Source: Pleodorina starrii (lineage: Eukaryota; Chlorophyta; Chlorophyceae; Chlamydomonadales; Volvocaceae). From it: a stretch of DNA of 64,000 nt. Both the position numbers and the translations under genes were made by a program. The notes beneath the pieces were generated by a model, which saw only the letters and a program-made list of their open reading frames with translations, was not told the origin of the DNA and made no database searches. The number at the start of each line of letters is the position of its first letter. The first letter of the stretch is position 1. Shown here piece after piece: positions 33,377-43,200 of this stretch. The stretch is from contig BRXU01000015.1 in assembly GCA_030267565.1 (NCBI GenBank), positions 1,363,001 through 1,427,000 of the forward strand, written 5' to 3'.

Positions 33377-34252
33377 ATGCGACCGAAAACGTCCTCAGTT
33401 GTCCTCGTTGTGCTGCTGCTTGCCAGTGGCGCACTCTTAGCTTCAGCGGCGAAGAAGCCGGCATCCGCAAATGGAAAGCCAAAGCCGGTGTAGGTCCGCC
33501 TGCCGCGCAATCGCTGTAGCGCTGCTTGGATTATGGCTCATAAGCATTCGCTCTCATGACAGATCTATCTTTATGCACGAGGGCAAGAAATGGACAATTT
33601 TCAAGAATGCGGAGGGGGTAGGTACCGGTCAACCCGGTCGCCATCAGTTCTGGAGCGCGCGTCGGCAATTAACTGGGCCGCGCGATTGTGGACGTGCCTT
33701 CGCAGAGGGCCTTTTTCCATGACTCGGAGACCGGAAAGACGCAGTGGACTGATCCGCGCCAAACGCCCCTGACGGCAAACCAGCGGATGTTGGCGTTCCT
33801 GGTGTTCATCATCCCGGTTGTGCTGATGGTCGCCGGCGCCGGGGGTTACATCTATTGGGTCAGGGTAAGCCAGGACATGCGGCTTGCTGCGGCAGTGCCC
33901 GAAGGTGTGCGGGTGTCCGCCTGCGCCCAGTCCTGGCCGTGTCTTGACTAGGCCGCCGCTCGGCACCCTCCTTGCCCCTCCCTCAGAAAACGCGCCCCGA
34001 ACTTTTCAAGGGCCCCAAGAAGGTCAAGGGGCTGAAGAACTGGTACGTTTGCGGCAGGGGCCGATGCACAGAGCGAGTGCCGTGGCCGCTGCACCCTGAG
34101 CCGCGCTGCCTGGATTCCGCAACTGACGATGTCGGGTTGCCGTCTGCTGTCGCCGCAGGGAGCGCGCGCTCCTGCCGCCAAAGGTGAACAAGCCAAAGGA
34201 TCGGGCTCGGAGCGCGTCCCCGACTCCGGAGGACGCCAAGAAGAGCCAGTGA
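33377..34252 (+). CDS. Secretory single-pass membrane protein with WW domain
   Basis: Five exons in phase: 33377-33489, 33563-33617, 33706-33864, 33987-34042 and 34159-34252, giving 158 residues. The N-terminus is a clear signal peptide (MRPK, then VVLVVLLLASGALLASA). A short WW domain follows at about residues 43-72: its first Trp is in KKWTIFKN, its aromatic strand in RAFFHDS and its second Trp in TQWTDPR. A transmembrane helix (LAFLVFIIPVVLMVAGAGG) leads into a basic tail (RPELFKGPKKVKGLKNW) and a Lys/Ser/Pro-rich end. If the signal peptide is cleaved, the WW domain would face the lumen. Exon 1 ends at CCGGT before GTAGGT; the alternative GTGTAG donor breaks the WW frame. I do not recognise a named family. 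Confidence 0.8.
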
Positions 34253-34810
34253 TTCCGTGACTGGATGTCCTGAGAGCAGCACCGGCCGCCTGGTGTTGCC
34301 GTTGCAGACGTTGTCATTTGGCTCGCTGCCTCTCTCAGACAGCGCGCAGGGAGTGTGACCTCTTTTTATCAGCGTGATCATGCGGGATTCCAAGATCCTT
34401 GGTGCGTGAGCACACATGACTTCTAAGCGTGCGTGCCCGATATGGAAGGCGGATGGCCCGCTGCTGAAGTGCACGTGCAGGGGTTTGGCGGGGGCGTGTT
34501 GGAGGGCTGGCAGCACTGCTGCTTCAGGACAGCGCGATCAAGTGCTTGAACTTGCTTGTGCGGGATTGTGCGGGATGGTGGCAGCAAGCTTTGGTTTGGG
34601 CTGCGGTTACTGCGATGCAGCGTTCGAGGCTGCCGCTTGGCCGATGTGGCATTTTGGCCGAACTTTACCGTCTCTTTGGCGACAAAGCACACGGCGGTTG
34701 GTGGAAATGGCAACCATACCTGCAACAGGGATGTGATGCCATCAGTGTTAGGTGCGGCATGCGGCGACATCTGGATACACTGTAAATCGTTTCGTTTGGG
34801 GAATGTGATG
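34253..34810. other. 3' UTR of WW gene, up to the retrotransposon
   Basis: Non-coding. TGTAA at 34781 suggests that the transcript ends just before the LTR element, so the insertion sits immediately downstream of the gene. Confidence 0.55.
34781..34785 (+). terminator. Probable TGTAA poly(A) signal, WW gene
   Basis: TGTAA about 530 bp after the stop and 30 bp before the LTR element. Confidence 0.45.
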
Positions 34811-34814
34811 GTAC
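34811..34814. repeat. Putative target-site duplication, left
   Basis: GTAC directly before the 5' LTR. The same four bases follow the right end at 47133-47136. Confidence 0.5.
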
Positions 34815-35348
34815 TGTCGTGCACCGTTGGTGTCGGTACATTTCCGGGACAAATGCCCGGTGAGGGCGCGGAGAGACGCTAGGAAGGACCCTCGAGCGTA
34901 TCTGGACGTATCTCCATCTTATGGGAGATATTACGGTCGTACTGCTCGTCCAAACGAGCTCCTACCTAGGCGCGAGCGCTTCCTGCTGGAAGCGCTTCGC
35001 TTGGTCATTACGATGCCGAAGGATATATGATATTGTAACACACAATCAGATCCCCAGCAGCGACTCTCGCTGTGGCGTTAGCCCAAGCCGCCACAATGGT
35101 GTCTCACATGCACTAGCGTGGCGCCGGCCGGGCCTGATCAACCTGGCTGGCTGCCTTATCGCTTGTGCATTATAGTAGTCAGCTCAGCAGCACTGTTGCT
35201 CGCGCGCACGTAGGCGCCGAGCTCGGACCTCACGCTAGGAAGAAGGAGCGCGGCCTCGCCCCAGCGGTCAGGCCTCGGGGCCAGTACTGGATGCAGTGAG
35301 CCCGGCTGCAGTCCAGCTGCTGTCGCGCACGCCCCGCGCGAGCCCACA
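34815..35348 (+). repeat. 5' LTR
   Basis: 534 bp, beginning TGTCGTGCACCG and ending GAGCCCACA, thus TG...CA. It is identical as far as I can read to 46560-47093. The sequence just after it (CCAAGCGAAGCCAAGCC) is where a tRNA primer-binding site should be; I cannot assign the tRNA. Confidence 0.9.
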
Positions 35349-35571
35349 CCAAGCGAAGCCAAGCCATTGCGGACGTCCGCGAGCGGCTTTCGGGCTTCGG
35401 CACCTAGCTGAGGTCTGCAGACCACGGTTAGGTGTTAATTTCCAACGGCACGCACGCCGTTTGGAGGGTAGCCGCGAGCGCTGCCACATCGCTGCCACGG
35501 AGCAGCTCAGGACCTAGGCCAGGTCCTCGCGCCACGAGGCGCCCAACACGCTGGAGGCTTTAGAGGACGCA
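35349..35571 (+). other. Retrotransposon leader
   Basis: The untranslated leader between the 5' LTR and the gag start codon, expected to hold the primer-binding and packaging signals. Confidence 0.5.
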
Positions 35572-38500
35572 ATGTCAGCCTTCCAGCTCGCCGACGACTT
35601 TGACGTGGGCGACGAGTATGACGCCCCGCGCGAGACGGGGCTCCTACCTCGCGTGCCTGCGTCGCCAGCCGACCGGCGACATCTTAGCGCGCTTAACAGG
35701 GTCGGGCCACAAGACGCCCGGGCCACACAGGCCCGCCTGGCGGGCGGCCTCAGCCCTCGCGAGTCGCCGGCCTCTCTAGTGACGGCCAACCCGAGCTCGT
35801 CACTCAGCCTCCGCCACCTGCCTGAACCAACCAACGGCGGCACCCCCATTCGTCAGCAGTCGCCTCCTTCTGGCGCCGGCTCCCGCCTCTTTCTCCACAG
35901 CCTCCGGAGCATCCACGGCGCCCAACCACCTCGCCCACGTTCTCCCCCGTCACCCCTGCCCTTCCCGGGGCCTCTGGAGGGCGGCTGGCCGCTCATGGCG
36001 GCCGCTGCCGCTCTTAACCCCTATGGTGGCGGCTTTGAGGCTCTGACGGCCTTGGAGGTGCCCGCCGCCGCCGCCGAGGCGGCAGGCGGGCGCCCCCGGG
36101 CAGTGGGAGCTGCGGAGCCGGAGATAGCAGCGGAGACGGGGGAGCGCGACGCTGCAACCATGCGAGCCGCGGCGGCGGTGGCAGCGGCGATGGACGCCGC
36201 GGCCACCGACGCGGCGGCGCGCGCGGCTGCGGAACGGACCGCGGCGGATACGGCCACCGCACGCGTGCCGGGCGTCACCGCCTTGGCGGACGGGCTTGCT
36301 ATGGGCGCCGCGGCGGCGCTGGGCGCTCCAGCAGCGCCGGGCGCCGCGGCGGTACCGGCCGCCCACGCTGGCGTCCCCGGTTGTGATCCGGACCGGCTGC
36401 CCGCCCGCCGCCACGCCCTCGCTGGAGGGGCCCGTCGCGTGCTGGTGCCGGACCACACGCTCGAGGACACGCCGACCACCGCGGTGCCGCCCTACACGCC
36501 CCTGTCCGTCTACCACACGGCGGATGAAGATGGTCGCACAGGGTGGAGGTTTGAGGGCTCGAGCCCCTTGGGGACCGAGCCCGGGCTGCGGGGGAACGGC
36601 GGTGTAGGACGGGGGAACCTCCTGCAAGGGGACAGCCCGGGGTTTGTTTTTGACGCCCCGCGCGTGCAGTTGCCTGCGGGGGGCCCGGCGGAGGGCATAG
36701 TTAGGACTGTGCTGGGTTACCGAGAGGTGGCGCAGGGGGGCGCGCGCCTGCATGCGAGCGTGCAGGAGGATCAGGATCAGGAGGGGGCAGATCGGGATTA
36801 TGTAGAGAGGCTCATGGCCCGACTGCACCCTGGTGGCGCGATTGGCACCAGGCCGGCGACGCGCGGAACGGGTCCTCCGGTGGGCCCGCCTGCGCGGGAT
36901 GCCGATGAGCTGCAGGCCGTGCTGCACGCCCTGCGGTCCATTGGGTACATTCCCCACGCAACCCAGCGCCCCCGCGACGGCGCGGGAGGGGGGCAAGAGC
37001 GCCGGGAGTCGCACGGCGACAACACTGCCACCGCCCGTGATAGGGCAGGCTCCAACGGGGTTGGGGGCCGGCCGTGGTGGCAAGATTTACAAATGGAGGC
37101 CGCCAGCTTCGGACCCGGCCCTGAGACGCCCCCCGACCTGCTCTGGACTGTTGGGCAGGTGGACACCATCCTCTCTTACCACCAGCAGCGGGGCGCAAGG
37201 GGGGGCCGTGTCGCGCAGCTGTATGCCCTGGCGAGCCTGCGCACTCTGCCCGACACGCCCACAGCCAATCACCTAGTCGGGCTCCCGCTGCCCACACAGG
37301 CGGATCCGGCTATCTGGACAATTTCCCTAATGTTGTCCTACGTCCCCCATGCCTCCTCCCAGCAGGGTTGCACGGAGGCCGAGCTCTACTGGGTGGAGCT
37401 CCGTCATTACCTGAACAGGACCTACCCGCCGGTACCCCGCCGCGCCACGCTGCCCGCGGGTGCGGCGGGGCTGGGGCCCCCACTTGCGGCACCGCCACCG
37501 CAAGCGGCCAATGCCACCTCGCCACCAGGGGCCCCCTCAACCGGCGGTGCGCCGCCGACGCCGCCCACGCCGCCGCCTGGCCCCAATCCCCCACCACCTC
37601 CCTCGCCTTTGCCGTCCCCCTCTGGCGCCTCGCCGTCGGTGACACCAGCCGTGACGACGACGCCGTCGGACACGTCGGCCGGCGTGCAACGCCGGCCGGG
37701 CGAGATTGTCGCTCTCCCCCAGGACGACTGGGAGCCCGCCAAACCCGTCCAGGGCCAGGGCTACGAGTTCGACGGGAAGCCCCAAAACTATACAGCCTTC
37801 AAGAGCAAGGTGGAGAACTACCTGGTGACGGCGCTGGGGCCACGGTCTAGTGCCCGCTACAAGCACGCTGATTACAAGCACGTCGTCACCGTGCTGGTCA
37901 GCATGTTCCTAAAAGCGGACAGCCCGCCCCGGCGGACGTACACGCAGCAGCGAATCGGCGAGCTGCTCGATGATCATTTCGCCGAGTACACGGCCGCTGG
38001 CGGGGACGCGGCGCTCTACCGCGGTCAGGCAGCGCCGCGGGAGGGCGCGCGCAACTTCGTCGACTTCTGGCTCGCCAACGTGCTACAGATCACGGCTGGC
38101 AACGGCGCCGTTATCGAGCAGGAGTACGACGCGTACGTGTACCCGGTCGGAGTGGACCCAAACACCGCCGTCACCGAGTTCACCAGCCGGTTTTCGCTGC
38201 TGCCCGCTGAGACGTACGCCGAGCCAAGGAAGGCGCAATGGTTCCTGCGTGCCGCCATCCGCGCTCTCGCCGGCTACAAGCAGCTGAAGGAAGCGGTCCT
38301 GCGCCTCCGGACCGAAGACAAGTTCCACCTGCTCACGCTCCGGCAGGCGGCCAATATCATCGGCGCCATGGTGGGGGGATCGGGGCTTTCCGGCCTGCAG
38401 CAGCGGCCTCCACACACGCTAAAGGAAGAGGACGACGGCGTCGGCGGCGGCAGCGGCGGGGGCACAGGTGGCGGCGGCAGTGCCACAGTCGGCGGTGGCT

Positions 38501-40239
38501 CTGGCAACAACAGTAGCGGCGGCGGCGGCGGCGGCAATGGGACAGGCGGCGGAGGCGGCCGCAAGAACCACACGGTCAATGCGTTGGCGCCGTCCGGCAA
38601 CAGATCCAAGGGCAACGCCCCCCGCGCCGAGCACGACCAGGTCACAATGGCGGCGGCCGCGGCGGCAGACCGGATCTGCCCCGAAGGACGCTGGGTAGCC
38701 CACCAGGACAAGACCTGCCGCCTGCACCCCTTCCTGGGCAGCAACCACAAGCAGCGGCACTGCAGGGGGTCCAAGCAGCGCATAGCGACGGATCCGGCGG
38801 GGCTGCTGGCGGAGATGCAGGCGAAGGTTCACGAGGCGCGGCAAGGGCGGGGGCTGCCGGCGGATTTGACGGACAAGTCTGTGCCAGCGTTGGCTTTGGC
38901 GCCTAGCGCTTCGCAACGCCAGGTCGACCGCATGGACGCGCAGCTTCAGCAGCTCCATCAGCTGCTGGCGGCGCAGCGCATCCCGTCGTCAGCTGTATCG
39001 GAGGCAGCGGCCCCGCTGCCGGTACAGATGCTCGCATGGCGGCAGCAAGCAGCGCAGGCGCCACCGCCCCCACCACAGTCGGTGGCCCCCTCGGCAGTAT
39101 CCTACCACCGGCACCCGGCAACGCCCCAGCTGCAGCACCCGCCTGCGTCGTACGCGGCCCCCTCCACGCCACCGCCACCGCCACCCTGGCCGGCAGCGGT
39201 GGCGATGCCCGCCGCCATGCCGGGCCCATACGATGCAGCGCCCCACTCATCCATAGCGCTGCCCTTCGGAACCTACGCCGTCTGCCCGGTCGGCGCGACG
39301 GTGGCAGAGCGCATGCCGCCGGGCTTCCAGCAGCATAACAGCCATGCACCTGCCAAGGCTCCGGAGAAAGGCCCGGCAGCCGCGCCCGGCTCTTACGACC
39401 ACACCGCCGTCGCCGTGTTGCCTGGCCCGCTGACCCAGGCCATACAGCTACTGGACAATGCACGAAATTGCCTCGTCCAAATGCAGTCGTCGGCCCTGGC
39501 CGCGGTAAAGCCAGCGCCGCCGCCACTGGCGGCAGCGCAGGCAGCACCGCCGGCCGCCGCGCTGGCGTCGCCTGCAGCCGCCCTGCCGCCGTCGCCATCG
39601 GCGTCGGCGCTGGTGGCGCTCGCGACGCCGGCAGCCGCACTGGCGATGACGGACGCCTCGCTCCACCCAGCCAATATGGCCCTGTCGGACCACGACGACC
39701 TGGCGCGGCCGCTGCCGTACCTGCAGCAAACCTGGCCGGCAGAGAGCCTGCTGGTGGGCGGCGAGCTGGTGCGCGACGTGCTGGTCGACACCGGCAGCGC
39801 CATCATCATAGTCGCGCAGCGCTTGGCGGATCGGCTGCAGCTGCGGTGCCAGCCACGGCCCGAGTACACCGTCACCACCGCGGCAGGCCGCTCAACGCTG
39901 CTTGGCGAGGTGTGCGGGGGCCTGACGCTCACGTTCGGTGCCGGTGCTGGTCAGGGCCACACCATCTGGCTGCCGGCCATGCTGGCAGCGGACTCCGGCG
40001 CCGAGGCCTATGAGTTGTTGCTGGGCATGCGCGCACTGCAGCCGCTTCAGTCCCGACTCGACCTGCGTGAGGGCCGGGAGAAACTTGAGATGTGGCCGCC
40101 GGGACACGGGTACCTTGGCATTCCCATCATCATCCGCTGGCCGTCCCTGGGCGGCGGTGTCGCACCACTAGCCGCGAGCACAGCGGCGCCCACACTTCCA
40201 CAGCCGCCCCCTCTCGCGGGGGGCGGCGGCTCCTTATGA
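35572..40239 (+). CDS. gag: Retrotransposon Gag-protease polyprotein
   Basis: A single 1555-residue ORF. Residues 1-700 are Ala/Pro-rich and low-complexity, without a recognised domain. Residues about 715-960 (from QGYEFDGKPQNYTAFKSKV onward) look like a retrotransposon gag capsid domain. A Gly-rich linker leads to a Cys/His cluster at 1036-1063 (CPEGRW...CRLHPF...HKQRHC), a candidate nucleic-acid-binding knuckle that is not the canonical CCHC spacing. A second low-complexity Ala/Pro region follows. Near the C-terminus, VLVDTGSAIIIV (catalytic Asp about 1406) marks a retropepsin-like aspartic protease. The stop codon TGA overlaps the ATG of pol. At 1555 residues it is far longer than typical gypsy Gag. 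Confidence 0.87.
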   Translation: MSAFQLADDFDVGDEYDAPRETGLLPRVPASPADRRHLSALNRVGPQDARATQARLAGGLSPRESPASLVTANPSSSLSLRHLPEPTNGGTPIRQQSPPSGAGSRLFLHSLRSIHGAQPPRPRSPPSPLPFPGPLEGGWPLMAAAAALNPYGGGFEALTALEVPAAAAEAAGGRPRAVGAAEPEIAAETGERDAATMRAAAAVAAAMDAAATDAAARAAAERTAADTATARVPGVTALADGLAMGAAAALGAPAAPGAAAVPAAHAGVPGCDPDRLPARRHALAGGARRVLVPDHTLEDTPTTAVPPYTPLSVYHTADEDGRTGWRFEGSSPLGTEPGLRGNGGVGRGNLLQGDSPGFVFDAPRVQLPAGGPAEGIVRTVLGYREVAQGGARLHASVQEDQDQEGADRDYVERLMARLHPGGAIGTRPATRGTGPPVGPPARDADELQAVLHALRSIGYIPHATQRPRDGAGGGQERRESHGDNTATARDRAGSNGVGGRPWWQDLQMEAASFGPGPETPPDLLWTVGQVDTILSYHQQRGARGGRVAQLYALASLRTLPDTPTANHLVGLPLPTQADPAIWTISLMLSYVPHASSQQGCTEAELYWVELRHYLNRTYPPVPRRATLPAGAAGLGPPLAAPPPQAANATSPPGAPSTGGAPPTPPTPPPGPNPPPPPSPLPSPSGASPSVTPAVTTTPSDTSAGVQRRPGEIVALPQDDWEPAKPVQGQGYEFDGKPQNYTAFKSKVENYLVTALGPRSSARYKHADYKHVVTVLVSMFLKADSPPRRTYTQQRIGELLDDHFAEYTAAGGDAALYRGQAAPREGARNFVDFWLANVLQITAGNGAVIEQEYDAYVYPVGVDPNTAVTEFTSRFSLLPAETYAEPRKAQWFLRAAIRALAGYKQLKEAVLRLRTEDKFHLLTLRQAANIIGAMVGGSGLSGLQQRPPHTLKEEDDGVGGGSGGGTGGGGSATVGGGSGNNSSGGGGGGNGTGGGGGRKNHTVNALAPSGNRSKGNAPRAEHDQVTMAAAAAADRICPEGRWVAHQDKTCRLHPFLGSNHKQRHCRGSKQRIATDPAGLLAEMQAKVHEARQGRGLPADLTDKSVPALALAPSASQRQVDRMDAQLQQLHQLLAAQRIPSSAVSEAAAPLPVQMLAWRQQAAQAPPPPPQSVAPSAVSYHRHPATPQLQHPPASYAAPSTPPPPPPWPAAVAMPAAMPGPYDAAPHSSIALPFGTYAVCPVGATVAERMPPGFQQHNSHAPAKAPEKGPAAAPGSYDHTAVAVLPGPLTQAIQLLDNARNCLVQMQSSALAAVKPAPPPLAAAQAAPPAAALASPAAALPPSPSASALVALATPAAALAMTDASLHPANMALSDHDDLARPLPYLQQTWPAESLLVGGELVRDVLVDTGSAIIIVAQRLADRLQLRCQPRPEYTVTTAAGRSTLLGEVCGGLTLTFGAGAGQGHTIWLPAMLAADSGAEAYELLLGMRALQPLQSRLDLREGREKLEMWPPGHGYLGIPIIIRWPSLGGGVAPLAASTAAPTLPQPPPLAGGGGSL

Positions 40240-43200
40240 GCGCCGCCGAAGCGGCGGGGATGCGGGACCCCGCCGCCTGGATGCCGGGGCTGTTGGACAG
40301 CGACAGCGACAGCGAGTATGACGACGGGCTGCTACAGCCGGCAGACTTCACGCCGGAGGGGAAGCGCATGCTCCCACCCGAGGCGAAATACGAGGTCACG
40401 CCAGGCAAGTGGCTGCTGTGCCAGCGCAGCGAGATGACTCCGGAGCTGAAGCGGCGGTTCCTGGACCTGGTGGGTCGCAACGACGACATCTTCGCGCGCA
40501 GCATGCGGGATCTGGGCGAGTACCGCGGCGACGTAGGGCCTGCCCGCATCGAGCTGGCGCATCAGCGGCCGATCTATCAGCGCCCGCGCTCCCACAGCGC
40601 GGAGGAGTACGCCGCCATGGACGCAGCCTGCCAGGAGCTGCTGGAAGCCGGGATCATCGAGGAGAGCCGCTCAAGCTCCTTCGCCATGAACTCCACCCTG
40701 CCGCCCAAGCGAGCGGCGGACGGCACCTGGACGCAGCGGCGGTTTTGCCAGGACGCGCGCGAGCTCAACGCCGCCACGCTGCCTGACCTGCACCTATCGC
40801 CGCTGCCAGAGCAGCTTTTCCAGCAAGTGGGCGATGCTACGTGGCTGACCAAGATGGACTGCCGGGCCGCCTTCCTGCAGATCCCGCTGGCGCCCGAGCA
40901 CCGGGAGCGCACTAGCTTCTGGTGGCGCCGGCGGCTGATGCAGTACAAGCGCCTGGTGTACGGCCTGCGGAATGCCACCGCCCACTTTCAGCGCGTCATG
41001 GACCACGCCATCCGCAAGCACGGCCTGGAGGAGTTCGTCGTCTGCTATGTGGACGACTTGCTTATCTACAGCCAAACGGCGGAGCAGCACCTTGAGCACC
41101 TGGCTCGGGTGTTCGCCATGCTGCGGGAGATTGGCATCCGGCTCCACCCGGAGAAGACGCTGGTGGGCGGTGACGCGGTGGAGTTCCTGGGCTTCATGGT
41201 GTCGGCGCAGGGCCTGTCGCCGACACGCGCCAAGGTGGAGGCGCTGCTGGCGCTGGAGCCGCCGAACTCGTCGGCGGCTGTACGGCGGCTGCTGGGCATG
41301 TTCTCGTATTACCGGGGGCTTGTTCCGCACTTCGCTGACATCACCGCGCCACTCAACCCGTTGACTAGCACCAAGTACGTGTGGCAGCCCAGCTCGTGGG
41401 GGCCGGAGCAACAGGCAGCGCTGGACGAACTCAAGCGGATCTACACCCAGATGGACGGGCCGGTGTTGCGGCGGGTCCAGCCGGACCGGCCGCTTATCCT
41501 GCATACGGACTTCTCGGGCGTGGGCATCAGCGGCATCCTCGGGCAGTTGGACGACAGTGGGCAGGAGTACCTGTGCGCGGCAGTCTCAAGATCGCTCAAC
41601 GTGCACGAACGTAGGTACGACAGCTACAAGGGCGAGCTGCTGGCGGTGGTGTGGGCGTGCAAGATGTTCTACCCTTACCTAGCGGCCCGCCACTTCACCG
41701 TCGTCACGGACCACGCGCCGCTGCTGTGGCTCATGTCGCAGCAAGACGGCCTGCCGGCGCAGTATGCCCGGTGGGCCTTGCAGCTGCAGGCGTTTGCCTT
41801 CGACGTGGCGCACCGGCCCGGCAAGCTGCACCAAAACGCCGACGCCCTCAGCCGCCACCCGCTCACGTCTGCACACGACGGCACAGGCGCACGCGTCGAC
41901 GAGGAGGGCGACCCGCTGCGCCCGCCACCCGTGCTCGTTCAGTACCCGGGCGCGAGCTGGCCGCTGTACGCATACTCGCGTGCGCCGGAAGGCGCGCAGG
42001 CGCCGGCAGCGGTCGTCACGCACTTGGCAGCCGTAGCCAGGTGCTCAGCGGCCCTAGCCCGGCGTTTCTCAGTGCAGCATGACCTGGAGGACCCGGCCAC
42101 CAGCCTGGCCGCCGCCCCCGAGGCAGTCGGGCCGCTCGCTGGTCTGACACACCTCGCTGGCCCAGTGCCCGCTGCACGCGCCGCATATCTTTGCGTGCAC
42201 GCGGTGTGTGCTGTGGTCAGTGTGGGGCTGCCGGTCATGGCGGCATCGGAGCTGGAGATCGACGACGAGCTGGAGGCCTTGGCGGCGGGACAGCCCGCCG
42301 CCGGGGATACGGAGGCCTTGGCGGCGGGGCAACCTGCCGCTGGGGAGCTGGAGGCCTTGGCGGCGGGGCAACCTGCCGCCGGGGTGTCGGCGCCTGGCAG
42401 CCCCTCTAGGCCGCCGGTCGCCGGCGATACTACATTGCACATTGCCGTTGCGCTCGTTCGCGACGAAGCCGCTGCACTACGGCGGCTGCGCGCGGTTTCG
42501 GCGCTTGCGCTGCGCCTCCGCGCTGGAACAGGGGAGATTCTCGGAGTCAACACAGCACTTGTTCAACACGTCCTCTTTCCGGCAGCAGTAGGGGGCACTG
42601 GGGTTACGATTCTGGAGCTGCCGGGCGGCCTCGCTTCTGGCCTGCTCGCGTGCCTGGGTTTGGGTTTTCAGATACAGCGCTACGTGCACCTCTCATGCGA
42701 CGCCCGCGAGCGGCGTGCGGTGGCACAACTTGTGCCTGTTTGGGGGATGCATTACGATGGGCAGCTTTCAGCAGGGGCTTGGGATTCGGGGCTAGTACCG
42801 GAGTTTAGCACACCCACGGAGCTTCTTCACTGGGGAGCGTCAGCAGCAGCCGTCGAGGCAATGGGCTTGGGGGACACGTCTGTGTGTTTAGTAGTAGGCA
42901 GCTGGGGGGGATCCACGTCCTGGGACACGCAGCACGTAGTTAGTTTCTTGGGGGGATTGCAGCAATATCGCAGAGAGCGGCGTCTACCGCCGCCGGCCTT
43001 CCTTCTTGAGGGCCCTCACATCAGCATCGACGCGGCGCCGGAGGCGGGTTGGCCCCTGGGCTTGCCATCGCCTCTCGACGCCGCCGTCACTGGCGCGGCA
43101 GTTCACCGCTTGAGCTGCCTTTACACTAACCTCGCCAACGCGGTGCACTTGCAGCACTGCCTCGCTCAGCTGCGGCCACCAGAGGGCCGCAGCCTGGCCG

